Origin: Desulfobacter curvatus DSM 3379
Lineage (GTDB): Bacteria; Desulfobacterota; Desulfobacteria; Desulfobacterales; Desulfobacteraceae
DNA: 64,000 bases
Direction of reading: 5' to 3'
NCBI RefSeq assembly: GCF_000373985.1
Contig: NZ_KB893101.1
Span: 1-64,000, forward strand
Shown: positions 25,808 to 34,184 of the stretch, one piece after another
Layout of the letters: every line of letters begins with the position of its first letter
Position numbering within the stretch: position 1 is the stretch's first letter
Program-made: the position numbers and the translations under genes
The notes under the pieces: generated by a model
Database searches by the model: none
What the model saw: the letters and a program-made list of their open reading frames with translations, nothing else
What the model was told of the DNA's origin: nothing

Positions 25808-27865
25808 ATGGCAAAAAAATTAAGAACAAACTTGCAGACAATAATGACCATTGCAGTCGCAATGGTATTGGTTCTGGTCGGCTCAGGTCTTGCCCAGGCA
25901 GGCGGCAGTCAAAAATTCGTACCAGGGGAGCTACTTATCCAGGTAAAGCCGGATGTTCCAAGAGGGGACGTGGATAATCTTCTTCACTCCCATGGGGCTG
26001 TTACAGCCGGAGAGATAGAAAACATAAAAGTACGTCGGATTAAAGTGCCGGAACATGCCCTAGAACAGGTGAAAAAGGCGCTGTCAAACAATCCGAATAT
26101 CCATTTTGTGGAAGAAAATTTCATTGCTGAAGCAGGGTATGTGCCCAATGATGAGCGGTATCCTTCCCAGTGGCACCTGCCGACGATTGAAGCCCCCGGT
26201 GCATGGGACCTGACAACGGGTTCCCCAAGCACCCCCATCGCCATCATTGATTCCGGTGTTGACCCCACCCATCCCGATCTTGCGGGCAATCTTATTACCG
26301 GGTACAATTTTCTTGATAACAATACGGATACTCAGGATGTCCTCGGACACGGCACGGCTGTAGCCGGATCTGCCGCAGCCATGACCGATAACGTTACCGG
26401 CGTGGCCGGCGTGGCTGGAGACAGCCCGATCATGCCACTGGTGGTTCTAAACGCCAATGATTATGCAACTTATTATGATATCGCCCGGGCCATCAATTAT
26501 GCGGCTGACCAGGGCGTCAGGGTCATGAACATCAGTATCGGCGGATCAAGCTACTCTTCCACCCTGCAGAATGCAGTTAACTACGCCTGGGACAAGGGTG
26601 CGGTTATCGTTGCCTGTGCCCATAACTATTCAACTGACACGCCGTACTATCCTGCAGCCTGCACCAATGTGGTAGCGGTATCCGCCACCACTTCATCAGA
26701 CACACTGGCAAGTTTTTCAAATTACGGGAACTGGATCGACATCTCCGCACCGGGCTCGTACATTTTGACAACTACCCGGGGTGGTGGGTATGGAAATTGG
26801 AACGGGACCTCCTTTTCATCACCCATCACCGCCGGTGTAGCTGCCCTGATTCTTTCAGCCAACCCGTCCCTAACCAATGCCCAGGTGGTGGAGATCCTCA
26901 CCCAGAATGCTGACGATCTTGGAAGCACAGGGTTTGACAACTATTTCGGTTACGGCAGGGTAAACGCACTTCAGAGCATTCTGGCGGCATTGGCTGCTGT
27001 GCCTGACGGGGATACCATTGATCCTTCTGTGGCAATCACATCACCCCAGAACGATACAACCGTCAACGGAAGCTTGACCGTTAGCGTTTCAGCGGCGGAC
27101 GAGGGAGGTGTGGACCGGGTTGAACTGTACGTTGACGGCGAACTTTTATCATCTGACACCGCTTCGCCCTACACCTTTGCCTGGGACACTTATGGCTATG
27201 CCAACAGCGAGCATGAACTGATGGCTGTGGCTTACGACACTGCAGGAAATGCCGGTTGGTCCAGCGTCATTACAGTGACTGTGGCAAATGAAAGTGACGA
27301 TGATACACAGGCACCTGTTGTTGCCATTACATCAATTCAGGGGGGTGCGCTGGTCAGTGGCGGTATCACTGTGGATGTCTCTGCCACGGATGATGGCGGT
27401 GTCGCTCTGGTGGAACTCTATGTTGACGGCGTACTTCTTGACGAAGACATCACGTCTCCCTATTCCTTCTTCTGGGACACCACGACGTATGCCAATGGTA
27501 CTTATGAGTTAGTGGCTGTTGCCTATGACACAGTCGGGAACCAGGGCGTATCCGAAGTAATCAGTGTGAGTGTGGAGAATGTAATTTTTGAAGACACCGA
27601 GGCGCCTGCTGTCACCATCACTTCACCTGGGGACGGTGCATCAATCGGCAACCTGGAAACAGTCCTGGCTTCGGCTTCGGATGACAGCGGCATCAGCCGG
27701 ATGGAACTTTTTCTGGACGGAGAGCTTAAAGCGGTAAAATATGCCACCGAATTGAAATGGAACTGGAATACCCGGAAGCTGTCAAACGGCGCTTACACGC
27801 TTTCAGTGAAGGCATTTGATACGGCAGGAAATGAAGGGGTACATACCATAACGGTTTACAAATAG
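25808..27865 (+). CDS. Secreted subtilisin-like protease (S8), copy 1
   Basis: 685 aa. Signal peptide to about residue 31 (GSGLAQA), a propeptide with FVPGELLIQVKPD (fervidolysin-type), then the S8 catalytic domain: Asp in AIIDSGVDPTHPDL (about 147), His in GHGTAVAG (about 180), Ser in NGTSFSSPITAG (about 335). The C-terminus has three Ig-like repeats of about 90 aa, each with a VELYVDGELL / WDT..YAN / AVAYDTAGN pattern. No sortase or PEP-CTERM tail, so probably secreted or surface-held by the Ig domains. ATG at 25808 with TGGAGGT, under the riboswitch candidate. A terminator follows. Its near-twin lies 405 bp downstream. Confidence 0.93.
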   Translation: MAKKLRTNLQTIMTIAVAMVLVLVGSGLAQAGGSQKFVPGELLIQVKPDVPRGDVDNLLHSHGAVTAGEIENIKVRRIKVPEHALEQVKKALSNNPNIHFVEENFIAEAGYVPNDERYPSQWHLPTIEAPGAWDLTTGSPSTPIAIIDSGVDPTHPDLAGNLITGYNFLDNNTDTQDVLGHGTAVAGSAAAMTDNVTGVAGVAGDSPIMPLVVLNANDYATYYDIARAINYAADQGVRVMNISIGGSSYSSTLQNAVNYAWDKGAVIVACAHNYSTDTPYYPAACTNVVAVSATTSSDTLASFSNYGNWIDISAPGSYILTTTRGGGYGNWNGTSFSSPITAGVAALILSANPSLTNAQVVEILTQNADDLGSTGFDNYFGYGRVNALQSILAALAAVPDGDTIDPSVAITSPQNDTTVNGSLTVSVSAADEGGVDRVELYVDGELLSSDTASPYTFAWDTYGYANSEHELMAVAYDTAGNAGWSSVITVTVANESDDDTQAPVVAITSIQGGALVSGGITVDVSATDDGGVALVELYVDGVLLDEDITSPYSFFWDTTTYANGTYELVAVAYDTVGNQGVSEVISVSVENVIFEDTEAPAVTITSPGDGASIGNLETVLASASDDSGISRMELFLDGELKAVKYATELKWNWNTRKLSNGAYTLSVKAFDTAGNEGVHTITVYK

Positions 27866-27960
27866 CTATTCTGCGGCAATCCTGATTTCGGGCTGCCGTG
27901 CAACGAAAAGAGAACGGGTTGAAACCGGACAAAGATCTTTTCGAAAAAACAAACGATCTA

Positions 27961-27995
27961 AAAAGGCAGGGTGAATTACCACCCTGCCTTTTTCT
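27961..27995 (+). terminator. Rho-independent terminator after protease copy 1
   Basis: AAAAGGCAGGGTG pairs with CACCCTGCCTTTT around a short loop, then further T. A very similar hairpin follows protease copy 2, so the terminator was duplicated with the gene. Confidence 0.85.
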
Positions 27996-27998
27996 ATT

Positions 27999-28066
27999 CT
28001 CGCACAAAGCCTCAAAGGCACAAAGAGCCAAAAAATCAAATTATAATCTTTGTGTCTTTGTGTGAG
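27999..28066. repeat. Imperfect inverted repeat between protease genes
   Basis: CTCGCACAAAG (27999-28009) pairs with CTTTGTGTGAG (28056-28066) with one mismatch, and inner GGCACAAAGA / TCTTTGTGTC arms also pair. CACAAAG-rich inverted repeats of this kind are frequent in environmental bacterial genomes. The other parts of the 405-bp gap hold the flanking terminator and the hairpin at 28164. Confidence 0.55.
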
Positions 28067-28163
28067 CTTTTCACTGAAACGCCTCATATTCAGAATCGGT
28101 AAAAAATGCAGCATTGCATTCCCAGACACCGGAATATGTGTTATCGAACCGATATTTTATCCT

Positions 28164-28220
28164 AAAAGTTAGAAAAAAGGCTATCGACGCAAACACAGTC
28201 TTCCTAACTTTTTTATTTTT
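28164..28220 (+). terminator. Terminator-like hairpin ahead of protease copy 2, possible attenuator
   Basis: AAAAGTTAG (28164-28172) pairs perfectly with CTAACTTTT (28204-28212) around a 31-nt loop, followed by a long T tract. The loop contains CGACGCAAAC, which recalls the ACGCAAA core of GEMM aptamers, but the rest of an aptamer is not evident. It ends 50 bp before the start of copy 2. Confidence 0.5.
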
Positions 28221-28270
28221 TGCCGTCAGTAAAAATTGTGCTGTGATTCCTCAACACTTGGAGGTCCAAT

Positions 28271-30337
28271 GTGAGAAAAAAATTCAAAAATAGCCTGCAA
28301 ACAATAATTATTATTGCCAGCATAGTGATTATAATCCTGGCCGGCTCCGGTCTTGCCCAGGCAGACAGCAGTAAAAAATTTGTACCAGGGGAACTACTCA
28401 TCCAGGTAAAGCCGAGTGTCACAAAAAGGAATGTGGATAGGCTTATTAGCTCCTTTGGTGCCGTCACGGCCGGAGAGATGGAAAACATCAAAGCGCGTCG
28501 GATCAAGGTGCCTGAGCATGCCCTTGAACAGGTGAAAAAGGCGCTGTCAAATAATCCGAATATCCAATTTGTGGAAGAAAATTTCATTGCTGAAGCCGGA
28601 TATGTGCCCAATGATGAGCGGTATCCTTCCCAGTGGCACCTGCCGATAATTTCAGCCCCCGGCGGATGGGACCTGACCACGGGTTCCCCAAGCGTTCCCA
28701 TCGCCATCATTGATTCCGGGGTTGACCCCACCCATCCCGATCTTGCGGGCAATCTTATTGCCGGGTATAACTTTCTCGGGAACAATACAGACACCCAGGA
28801 TGTTCTCGGACATGGCACGGCTGTAGCCGGGTCTGCCGCAGCAATGACCAATAATGATATCGGTGTTGCCAGCGTGGCATGGAACAGCCCAATCATGCCT
28901 CTGGTGGTTTTAAATGCCAATAACTATGCCACTTATTATGATATAGCCCAAGCCATTAATTATGCTGCTGACCAGGGCGTCAGGATAATGAACATCAGTA
29001 TCGGCGGGTCAAGCTACTCGTACACCCTGCAGGCTGCAGTTAATTACGCCTGGAACAAGGGTGCGGTTATCTTTGCCTGTGCCCATAACTATTCAACTGA
29101 CACACCATACTATCCTGCGGCCTGTACCAATGTGGTAGCGGTATCCGCCACCACATCATCAGATACCTTTGCCAATTTTTCAAACTACGGGGACTGGATC
29201 GACATATCCGCACCAGGCACATACATTTTGACAACTACCCGGGGTGGTGGATATGGAAATTGGAACGGGACCTCCTTTTCATCACCCATCACCGCCGGTG
29301 TAGCTGCCCTGATTCTTTCAGCCAACCCGTCCTTAACCAATGCCCAGGTGGTGGAGATCCTCACCCGGAATGCTGACGATCTTGGAAGCACAGGGTTTGA
29401 CAACTATTTCGGTTACGGCAGGGTAAACGCACTTCAGAGCATTCTGGCTGCACTGCCTGCTGTTCCTGACGAGGATACCATTGATCCTTCTGTGGCCATC
29501 ACATCACCCCAGAACGATACAACAGTCAACGGCAGCCTAACCGTAAGCGTTTCAGCGGTGGACGAAAGGGGCGTGGACCGGGTTGAACTATACGTTGACG
29601 GAGAGCTTTTATCTTCTGATACCACTTCGCCCTACACATTTGCCTGGGACACTTACGGTTATGCAAACAGCGATCATCAATTGCTGGCTGTTGCCTATGA
29701 CACCGCAGGAAATGACGGCTGGTCCAGTGTCATTACAGTGACTGTGGCAAATGAAAGTGACAGTGATACGACGGCTCCGCTTGTTGTCATTACATCCATT
29801 CAGGGCGGTGCACTTGTCAGTGGCGGCATTACTGTAGATGTGTCTGCCGCGGATGAGGGCGGTGTGGTTCTGGTGGAACTCTATCTTGACGGTGTGCTTT
29901 TTGACGAAGACATCACGTCGCCCTATTCCTTTTTCTGGGACACCACGGCTTATGCCAATGGTACTTATGAGTTAGTTGCCGTGGCCTATGACACGGTCGG
30001 AAACCTGGGACAGTCCGACGTAATCAGTGTAAGTGTGGATAACGAAATTTTTGAAGATACTGGGGCTCCTATGCCTAAGGTTACCATCCATTCACCCAAC
30101 AATACCAATATTCCCATTGGCAACCTGGAAATAGTTCAGGCTTCGGCTGACAGCGGCATCGGCATCAGCCGGATGGAACTTTTTATAAACAATGAGCTCA
30201 CAGCGGTAAAATATAAAAACGAATTAAAGTGGAACTGGAATACCCGTAAGCTGCCACAAGGCAATTACACGCTTTCAGTGAAGGCAGTTGATACGGCAGG
30301 AAATGAAGGGATAGATACCATAACGGTCTACAAGTAG
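28271..30337 (+). CDS. Secreted subtilisin-like protease (S8), copy 2
   Basis: 688 aa, a tandem duplicate of the gene at 25808, with the same order of parts: signal peptide, FVPGELLIQVKPS propeptide, catalytic Asp (AIIDSGVDPTHPDL, about 148), His (GHGTAVAG, about 180), Ser (NGTSFSSPITAG, about 335) and three Ig-like repeats. The catalytic core is nearly identical; differences concentrate in the prodomain and the last Ig domain. GTG start follows GGAGGTCCAAT; an ATG two bases earlier is out of frame and stops at once. Copy 1's riboswitch is not duplicated here. A terminator follows. Confidence 0.92.
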   Translation: MRKKFKNSLQTIIIIASIVIIILAGSGLAQADSSKKFVPGELLIQVKPSVTKRNVDRLISSFGAVTAGEMENIKARRIKVPEHALEQVKKALSNNPNIQFVEENFIAEAGYVPNDERYPSQWHLPIISAPGGWDLTTGSPSVPIAIIDSGVDPTHPDLAGNLIAGYNFLGNNTDTQDVLGHGTAVAGSAAAMTNNDIGVASVAWNSPIMPLVVLNANNYATYYDIAQAINYAADQGVRIMNISIGGSSYSYTLQAAVNYAWNKGAVIFACAHNYSTDTPYYPAACTNVVAVSATTSSDTFANFSNYGDWIDISAPGTYILTTTRGGGYGNWNGTSFSSPITAGVAALILSANPSLTNAQVVEILTRNADDLGSTGFDNYFGYGRVNALQSILAALPAVPDEDTIDPSVAITSPQNDTTVNGSLTVSVSAVDERGVDRVELYVDGELLSSDTTSPYTFAWDTYGYANSDHQLLAVAYDTAGNDGWSSVITVTVANESDSDTTAPLVVITSIQGGALVSGGITVDVSAADEGGVVLVELYLDGVLFDEDITSPYSFFWDTTAYANGTYELVAVAYDTVGNLGQSDVISVSVDNEIFEDTGAPMPKVTIHSPNNTNIPIGNLEIVQASADSGIGISRMELFINNELTAVKYKNELKWNWNTRKLPQGNYTLSVKAVDTAGNEGIDTITVYK

Positions 30338-30433
30338 CTATCATACGGCAGCTCTGACTTCGGGCTGCCGCGAAACGGAAAAAGAAAGGATTTAAATCGG
30401 ACAAAGATCCTTTCAAAAAAATAAACGAAATAA

Positions 30434-30472
30434 AAAAAGGCAGGGTAAAAATTTACCCTGCCTTTTTCCATG
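30434..30472. terminator. Bidirectional terminator between protease 2 and PEP-CTERM gene
   Basis: AAAAAGGCAGGGTAA (30434-30448) pairs perfectly with TTACCCTGCCTTTTT (30453-30467). T tracts on both strands allow it to stop the rightward protease transcript and the leftward PEP-CTERM transcript that ends at 30490. Confidence 0.88.
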
Positions 30473-30489
30473 ACATGTTTAAATCTGAA

Positions 30490-31215
30490 TTATTTCTTTC
30501 TTCTTGAAACTCTTGCAAGCCCCAACAGCCCGATGCCAAAAAGCATAAGAGTCGCTGGTTCTGGGACTGGATCACCACCGCCACCACCACCGCCTTCCTC
30601 TCCGTCACCAAAATAAGCGGTGAAATGAGATATCTCAGGCTGGTTATCATTATTTCCAACCGCTAAACCCAAAGTCGTCCAATATCCTTCATAGCTGTCC
30701 CCTCCATAGGTCCAAATCGTAAAGAAAGTACCGGCTTTAATTATCCAAAAATCAATTCCATCACTTTCTGATGTAACCCAGCCACCGTACGTACTTGTAT
30801 ATAGAGTGCTCCCATCATAGCCAACAACTGTCAAATCCGTAGAAGCATCCCCCTCTTCCTCTTCAACTTTTTCCCCTGCAGAAACTATTATATTTGTCAG
30901 TCCTTGAGCTTCTAGATATGCTTTAATTATTTGTTCGGCTAAACTGTTGGCCTCATTGCTATTTGTGTATGTATAAACTTCTTCGTTAACCCAAATACCA
31001 AAAGCACCATACCCCCAATCAGTTGAATAATCTGATAGCTCATCTTGTGTTGGAATCTCGGAAGCAAAAGGAGAATCCCCACTACCATCATAAGCAGCCG
31101 TTAAGACGTTATCGCCATCTATGGTATAAGCAGTAACATTTGCAGGTAATGAAACAAGGATCAAAAAACAAAACACTAACAAAATAGAATTGGATAATAA
31201 GGATTTCCTTTTCAT
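30490..31215 (-). CDS. PEP-CTERM anchored secreted protein, function unknown
   Basis: 241 aa. Signal peptide (residues 1-29, hydrophobic, cut near VTA), a middle region rich in Tyr, Trp, Gly and acidic residues with no domain I know, a Gly run (GGGGGGG), then a textbook PEP-CTERM sorting tail: VPEPATLMLFGIGLLGLA plus RVSRRKK. Such proteins are processed by exosortase and linked to extracellular polysaccharide; no exosortase lies in this window. ATG with AAAGGAG. The composition is more AT-rich than its neighbours, in keeping with an island gene. Confidence 0.85.
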   Translation of the reverse strand: MKRKSLLSNSILLVFCFLILVSLPANVTAYTIDGDNVLTAAYDGSGDSPFASEIPTQDELSDYSTDWGYGAFGIWVNEEVYTYTNSNEANSLAEQIIKAYLEAQGLTNIIVSAGEKVEEEEGDASTDLTVVGYDGSTLYTSTYGGWVTSESDGIDFWIIKAGTFFTIWTYGGDSYEGYWTTLGLAVGNNDNQPEISHFTAYFGDGEEGGGGGGGDPVPEPATLMLFGIGLLGLARVSRRKK

Positions 31216-31447
31216 CTGCTAACTCCTTTGGGTATTTTCTTAAACATATTCGGTAACAAAAACTCACATTTTTAATAGTGTATTATATTAATGCAATTAC
31301 AGCGCCAAAACCAATTTGCATATTCAATATCTAAATACCTATTTGAATTTATTTAAAATACAAGTAAAACCAATATTATGCAGCCAACTGATATGTGAAA
31401 ATAGATACACACTTAAAAGAAAAAAATTACATAACCGCCAAATTTTT

Positions 31448-31561
31448 TCACATCTCTGGATTTGATAAATATTTTGGTTTTATTTGATCACTATATTCAC
31501 TGAATATTATCCAGCCACCATATACTGTGCTTGCTTCGAAAAGCCAAAAATCAACTGGAAA
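31448..31561 (-). pseudogene. Possible fragment of a PEP-CTERM protein paralogue
   Basis: In the same frame as the UvrC stub and directly after its stop, a 37-codon open stretch reads FPVDFWLFEASTVYGGW and ends at a TGA. VDFWLFEAST resembles IDFWIIKAGT in the intact PEP-CTERM protein (about 7 of 15 residues alike). It may be debris of a duplicate. The rest of the gap 31216-31447 is AT-rich, with no gene seen. Confidence 0.35.
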
Positions 31562-31633
31562 TCAACCATATTTTTTTACATACTCTGCTGTTGGGGCCTG
31601 ATCGTATTTTCCCTTCATTTCCCCACTGATCAT
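31562..31633 (-). pseudogene. UvrC N-terminal remnant downstream of uvrB
   Basis: 11 bp after the uvrB stop, a 23-codon reading frame starts MISGEMKGKYDQAP and ends at TGA. Intact UvrC starts MASEKIKEKYDQAP. The similarity lasts about 14 codons and then stops abruptly. This is the 5' stub of a uvrC that once followed uvrB here, cut by the island. Confidence 0.78.
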
Positions 31634-31718
31634 TTTGTCACTGATCATGGCTGAACTGTTTTGATCTTTTTCAGTTCCAGAATCTTGTCCCGATATTGTG
31701 CAGCCCGCTCAAATTCCA
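31596..31718. repeat. Right copy of diverged uvrB-uvrC junction repeat
   Basis: Contains the uvrC stub 5' end, the short intergenic gap and the true uvrB 3' end. It aligns to 25312-25430 in the same orientation with roughly 70% identity by eye, intergenic bases included. Together the two copies frame the protease and PEP-CTERM genes. Confidence 0.7.
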
Positions 31719-33645
31719 GATTCTCAGCTGCTTCATTCATTTTTGCCTCAAAATCCAGGATCACATCATCCAGATTCAGCTCATCCGCATCGTAGGCTTT
31801 GAGTTCCTCATTTACGGCCGCTTCAACCGTATTGGCATTCATGTCGGCCATGGTGTAATCAAAGGTATTTATCTTTTTGCTGATGGTGGCAGGTGTAATG
31901 CCGTGGGCCTGGTTATACGCCTTCTGGATCTTGCGGCGGCGGCGGGTTTCAGCCAGGGCCTTTTTCATGGAGCCGGTCTCTTTTTCGGCATACATGATGA
32001 CCCGGCCATAGGCGTTTCGGGCGGCCCGTCCGAAAATCTGAATAAAGGATCTAAAGGAGCGCAAAAACCCCTCCTTATCCGCATCGAGAATGGCCACCAG
32101 GGACACTTCAGGGATATCCAGGCCTTCGCGCAACAGGTTGATGCCGATGAGCACATCAAACAGACCTCGCCTAAGATCCTGAATAATGTCAATGCGCTCC
32201 ACCGTGCCGATATCCGAATGCAGGTATTTTACCTTGAGCCCCAAATCCGAATAATAATCGGTAAGGTCCTCTGCCATGCGTTTGGTCAATGTTGTCACCA
32301 ACACCCGCTCCTGGGCTTCTACCCGCTTGAGAATCTCCTGGTACAGGTCGTCAACCTGTGTTTTGGCATCCCGGATCTCCACCGGGGGATCAAGCAGCCC
32401 CGTGGGCCTGACAATCTGCTCGGCCACCCGGACACCTGCTTTTTCCATCTCATAATCCCCGGGGGTGGCCGATACAAAGATGGTCCGGGGCACCAGATCC
32501 TTGAACTCCTCGAATTTCAACGGCCGGTTGTCCACGGCAGAGGGCAGACGGAATCCGTATTTGACCAGGGTCTCTTTCCTGGACCGGTCAGCCTTGTACA
32601 TGGCCCCAAGCTGGCTGACCGAAATATGACTTTCGTCAAAAAAGAGCAGGAAATCCCTATCAATATAATCCAAAAGCGTGGGCGGCGGTTGGCCCGGAGC
32701 CCGGCCCGTGAGGTGCCGGGAATAATTCTCAATGCCGTTGCAATACCCGATCTCTTCAAGCATCTCAAGATCGTACCGGGTCCTTTCCTCCAGGCGCTGG
32801 GCCTCCACCAGCAGATTCTGGTCATGCAAAAAAGCCAGGCGTTCCTTAAGCTCGGCCACAATACTTTCCACGGCCTGCTTCCGGGTCTTTTTATTGGTGA
32901 CGTAATGGGAGGCCGGATAGATGGCCATCTGGTCAAACCGTTTGATGACCGTACCTTTCAAGGCATCAATTTCACTGATCTCTTCAATGGTGTCACCGAA
33001 AAAATCTATGCGAACAGCCCTATCTTCCTCGTAGGCCGGAAAAATCTCCAGCCGGTCCCCCCGGACCCGAAAGGTACCCCGGTGGAAATCCACGTCATTG
33101 CGGATGTACTGGATATCCACAAATTTCCGAATCACGTCCTCCCGTGAAATCTCCATATCCCGGTCCAGGGTTACCCGCAGATCCAGGTACTCTTCGGGCG
33201 CACCCAGGCCATAAATACAGGAAACCGAGGCCACCACGATCACATCCCTTCGGGCCAGAACGCTCCGGGTGGCCGAGTGCCGCATTTTATCGATCAGCTC
33301 ATTGATGGAAGAATCCTTCTGGATATAGGTATCCGAAGAAGGGATATAGGCTTCGGGCTGGTAATAGTCATAATAGGAGACAAAATACTCCACGCAATTA
33401 TCCGGGAACAGCATTTTGAACTCATTGTAAAGCTGGGCCGCCAGGGTCTTGTTGGGTGCGATGACCAGGCTTGGCTTTTCCACCCGGCTGATGATGTTGG
33501 CCATGGTAAAGGTCTTGCCCGACCCTGTTACCCCCAGAAGCACCTGGTATTTTTCATCTGTCTCCACCCCCCGGACCAGATAGTCAATGGCCTTTGGCTG
33601 GTCCCCGGCCGGGCCATAGGGAGACACCAGATTGAACAGTCCCAT
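31645..33645 (-). CDS. uvrB: Excinuclease ABC subunit B
   Basis: 666 aa, intact. UvrB is the helicase-like damage-verification subunit that receives DNA from UvrA and recruits UvrC. Walker A in [13 protein letters not shown], beta-hairpin region [20 protein letters not shown], helicase motifs ending in QIFGRAARN, and the C-terminal UVR motif [13 protein letters not shown] that binds UvrC. ATG with AGGA upstream. In many genomes uvrC is directly downstream; here only a 23-codon stub of it remains, and full uvrC is 6.3 kb away. Confidence 0.96.
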   Translation of the reverse strand: MGLFNLVSPYGPAGDQPKAIDYLVRGVETDEKYQVLLGVTGSGKTFTMANIISRVEKPSLVIAPNKTLAAQLYNEFKMLFPDNCVEYFVSYYDYYQPEAYIPSSDTYIQKDSSINELIDKMRHSATRSVLARRDVIVVASVSCIYGLGAPEEYLDLRVTLDRDMEISREDVIRKFVDIQYIRNDVDFHRGTFRVRGDRLEIFPAYEEDRAVRIDFFGDTIEEISEIDALKGTVIKRFDQMAIYPASHYVTNKKTRKQAVESIVAELKERLAFLHDQNLLVEAQRLEERTRYDLEMLEEIGYCNGIENYSRHLTGRAPGQPPPTLLDYIDRDFLLFFDESHISVSQLGAMYKADRSRKETLVKYGFRLPSAVDNRPLKFEEFKDLVPRTIFVSATPGDYEMEKAGVRVAEQIVRPTGLLDPPVEIRDAKTQVDDLYQEILKRVEAQERVLVTTLTKRMAEDLTDYYSDLGLKVKYLHSDIGTVERIDIIQDLRRGLFDVLIGINLLREGLDIPEVSLVAILDADKEGFLRSFRSFIQIFGRAARNAYGRVIMYAEKETGSMKKALAETRRRRKIQKAYNQAHGITPATISKKINTFDYTMADMNANTVEAAVNEELKAYDADELNLDDVILDFEAKMNEAAENLEFERAAQYRDKILELKKIKTVQP

Positions 33646-33728
33646 ATATTTTTCCTGTACTTTCCTTTGGTCTGGATAGATACTTAATTAATATTTGAAC
33701 TGAACAGCATACAGGAGATACAAACCCC

Positions 33729-34121
33729 ATGGAAGAAAAAAAAGAGACCGTTGCCGTGATAGGTGCAAGTCCTTTGAAGGACAGATATTCCAACAAAGCC
33801 CAGACCATGCTGGAAGAGTACGGTCACAGTCCCGTACCCGTAGCTCCCAAACACAAAATCATTGAAGGCAAAACCGTTTATCATGCGCTTTCCGATATTC
33901 CCCAGACCATTGACACGGTGACCATGTATCTGGGCCCGGCCCGGCAGGACAAGGTGATTGACCAAATTCTGGGCATCAAACCCCTGCGGGTGATCTTCAA
34001 TCCCGGCACGGAAAATCCCCAGGCCTATGAAAAACTCAAGTCCGCCGGAATCAAGGTCCAAGAGGCCTGCACCCTGGTTCTTTTGAAAACCGGCCAATAT
34101 ACGAAACCCTTTAATCCTTAA
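33729..34121 (+). CDS. CoA-binding (Rossmann) protein, YccU-like
   Basis: 130 aa of a single CoA-binding domain: VAVIGASPLKDRYSNKA at the start, then VAPKHKIIEGKTVYHAL and IFNPGTENPQAYEKL. It resembles the N-terminal domain of succinyl-CoA synthetase alpha and the stand-alone YccU family. Ligand probably CoA or a nucleotide; physiological role unknown. GGAG precedes the ATG. It lies 63 bp before glnS on the same strand. Confidence 0.85.
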   Translation: MEEKKETVAVIGASPLKDRYSNKAQTMLEEYGHSPVPVAPKHKIIEGKTVYHALSDIPQTIDTVTMYLGPARQDKVIDQILGIKPLRVIFNPGTENPQAYEKLKSAGIKVQEACTLVLLKTGQYTKPFNP

Positions 34122-34184
34122 TATGAATATGATATTTAGTATTCAAAAACTACTTAACTATGCAACCCATGGAAAGAAGACTAA

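Noticed and set aside
25808..30337. Duplicate proteases as an assembly artefact
   Set aside because: The copies differ at many bases and have different leaders, so both are real.
31562..31564. The TGA between the UvrC stub and the PEP-CTERM-like stretch as a selenocysteine codon
   Set aside because: No SECIS-like hairpin or Cys homologue at that site; both sides look like gene debris.
31696..33147. A 483-codon rightward open frame opposite uvrB
   Set aside because: Shadow of uvrB with no recognisable domain and no ribosome binding site.
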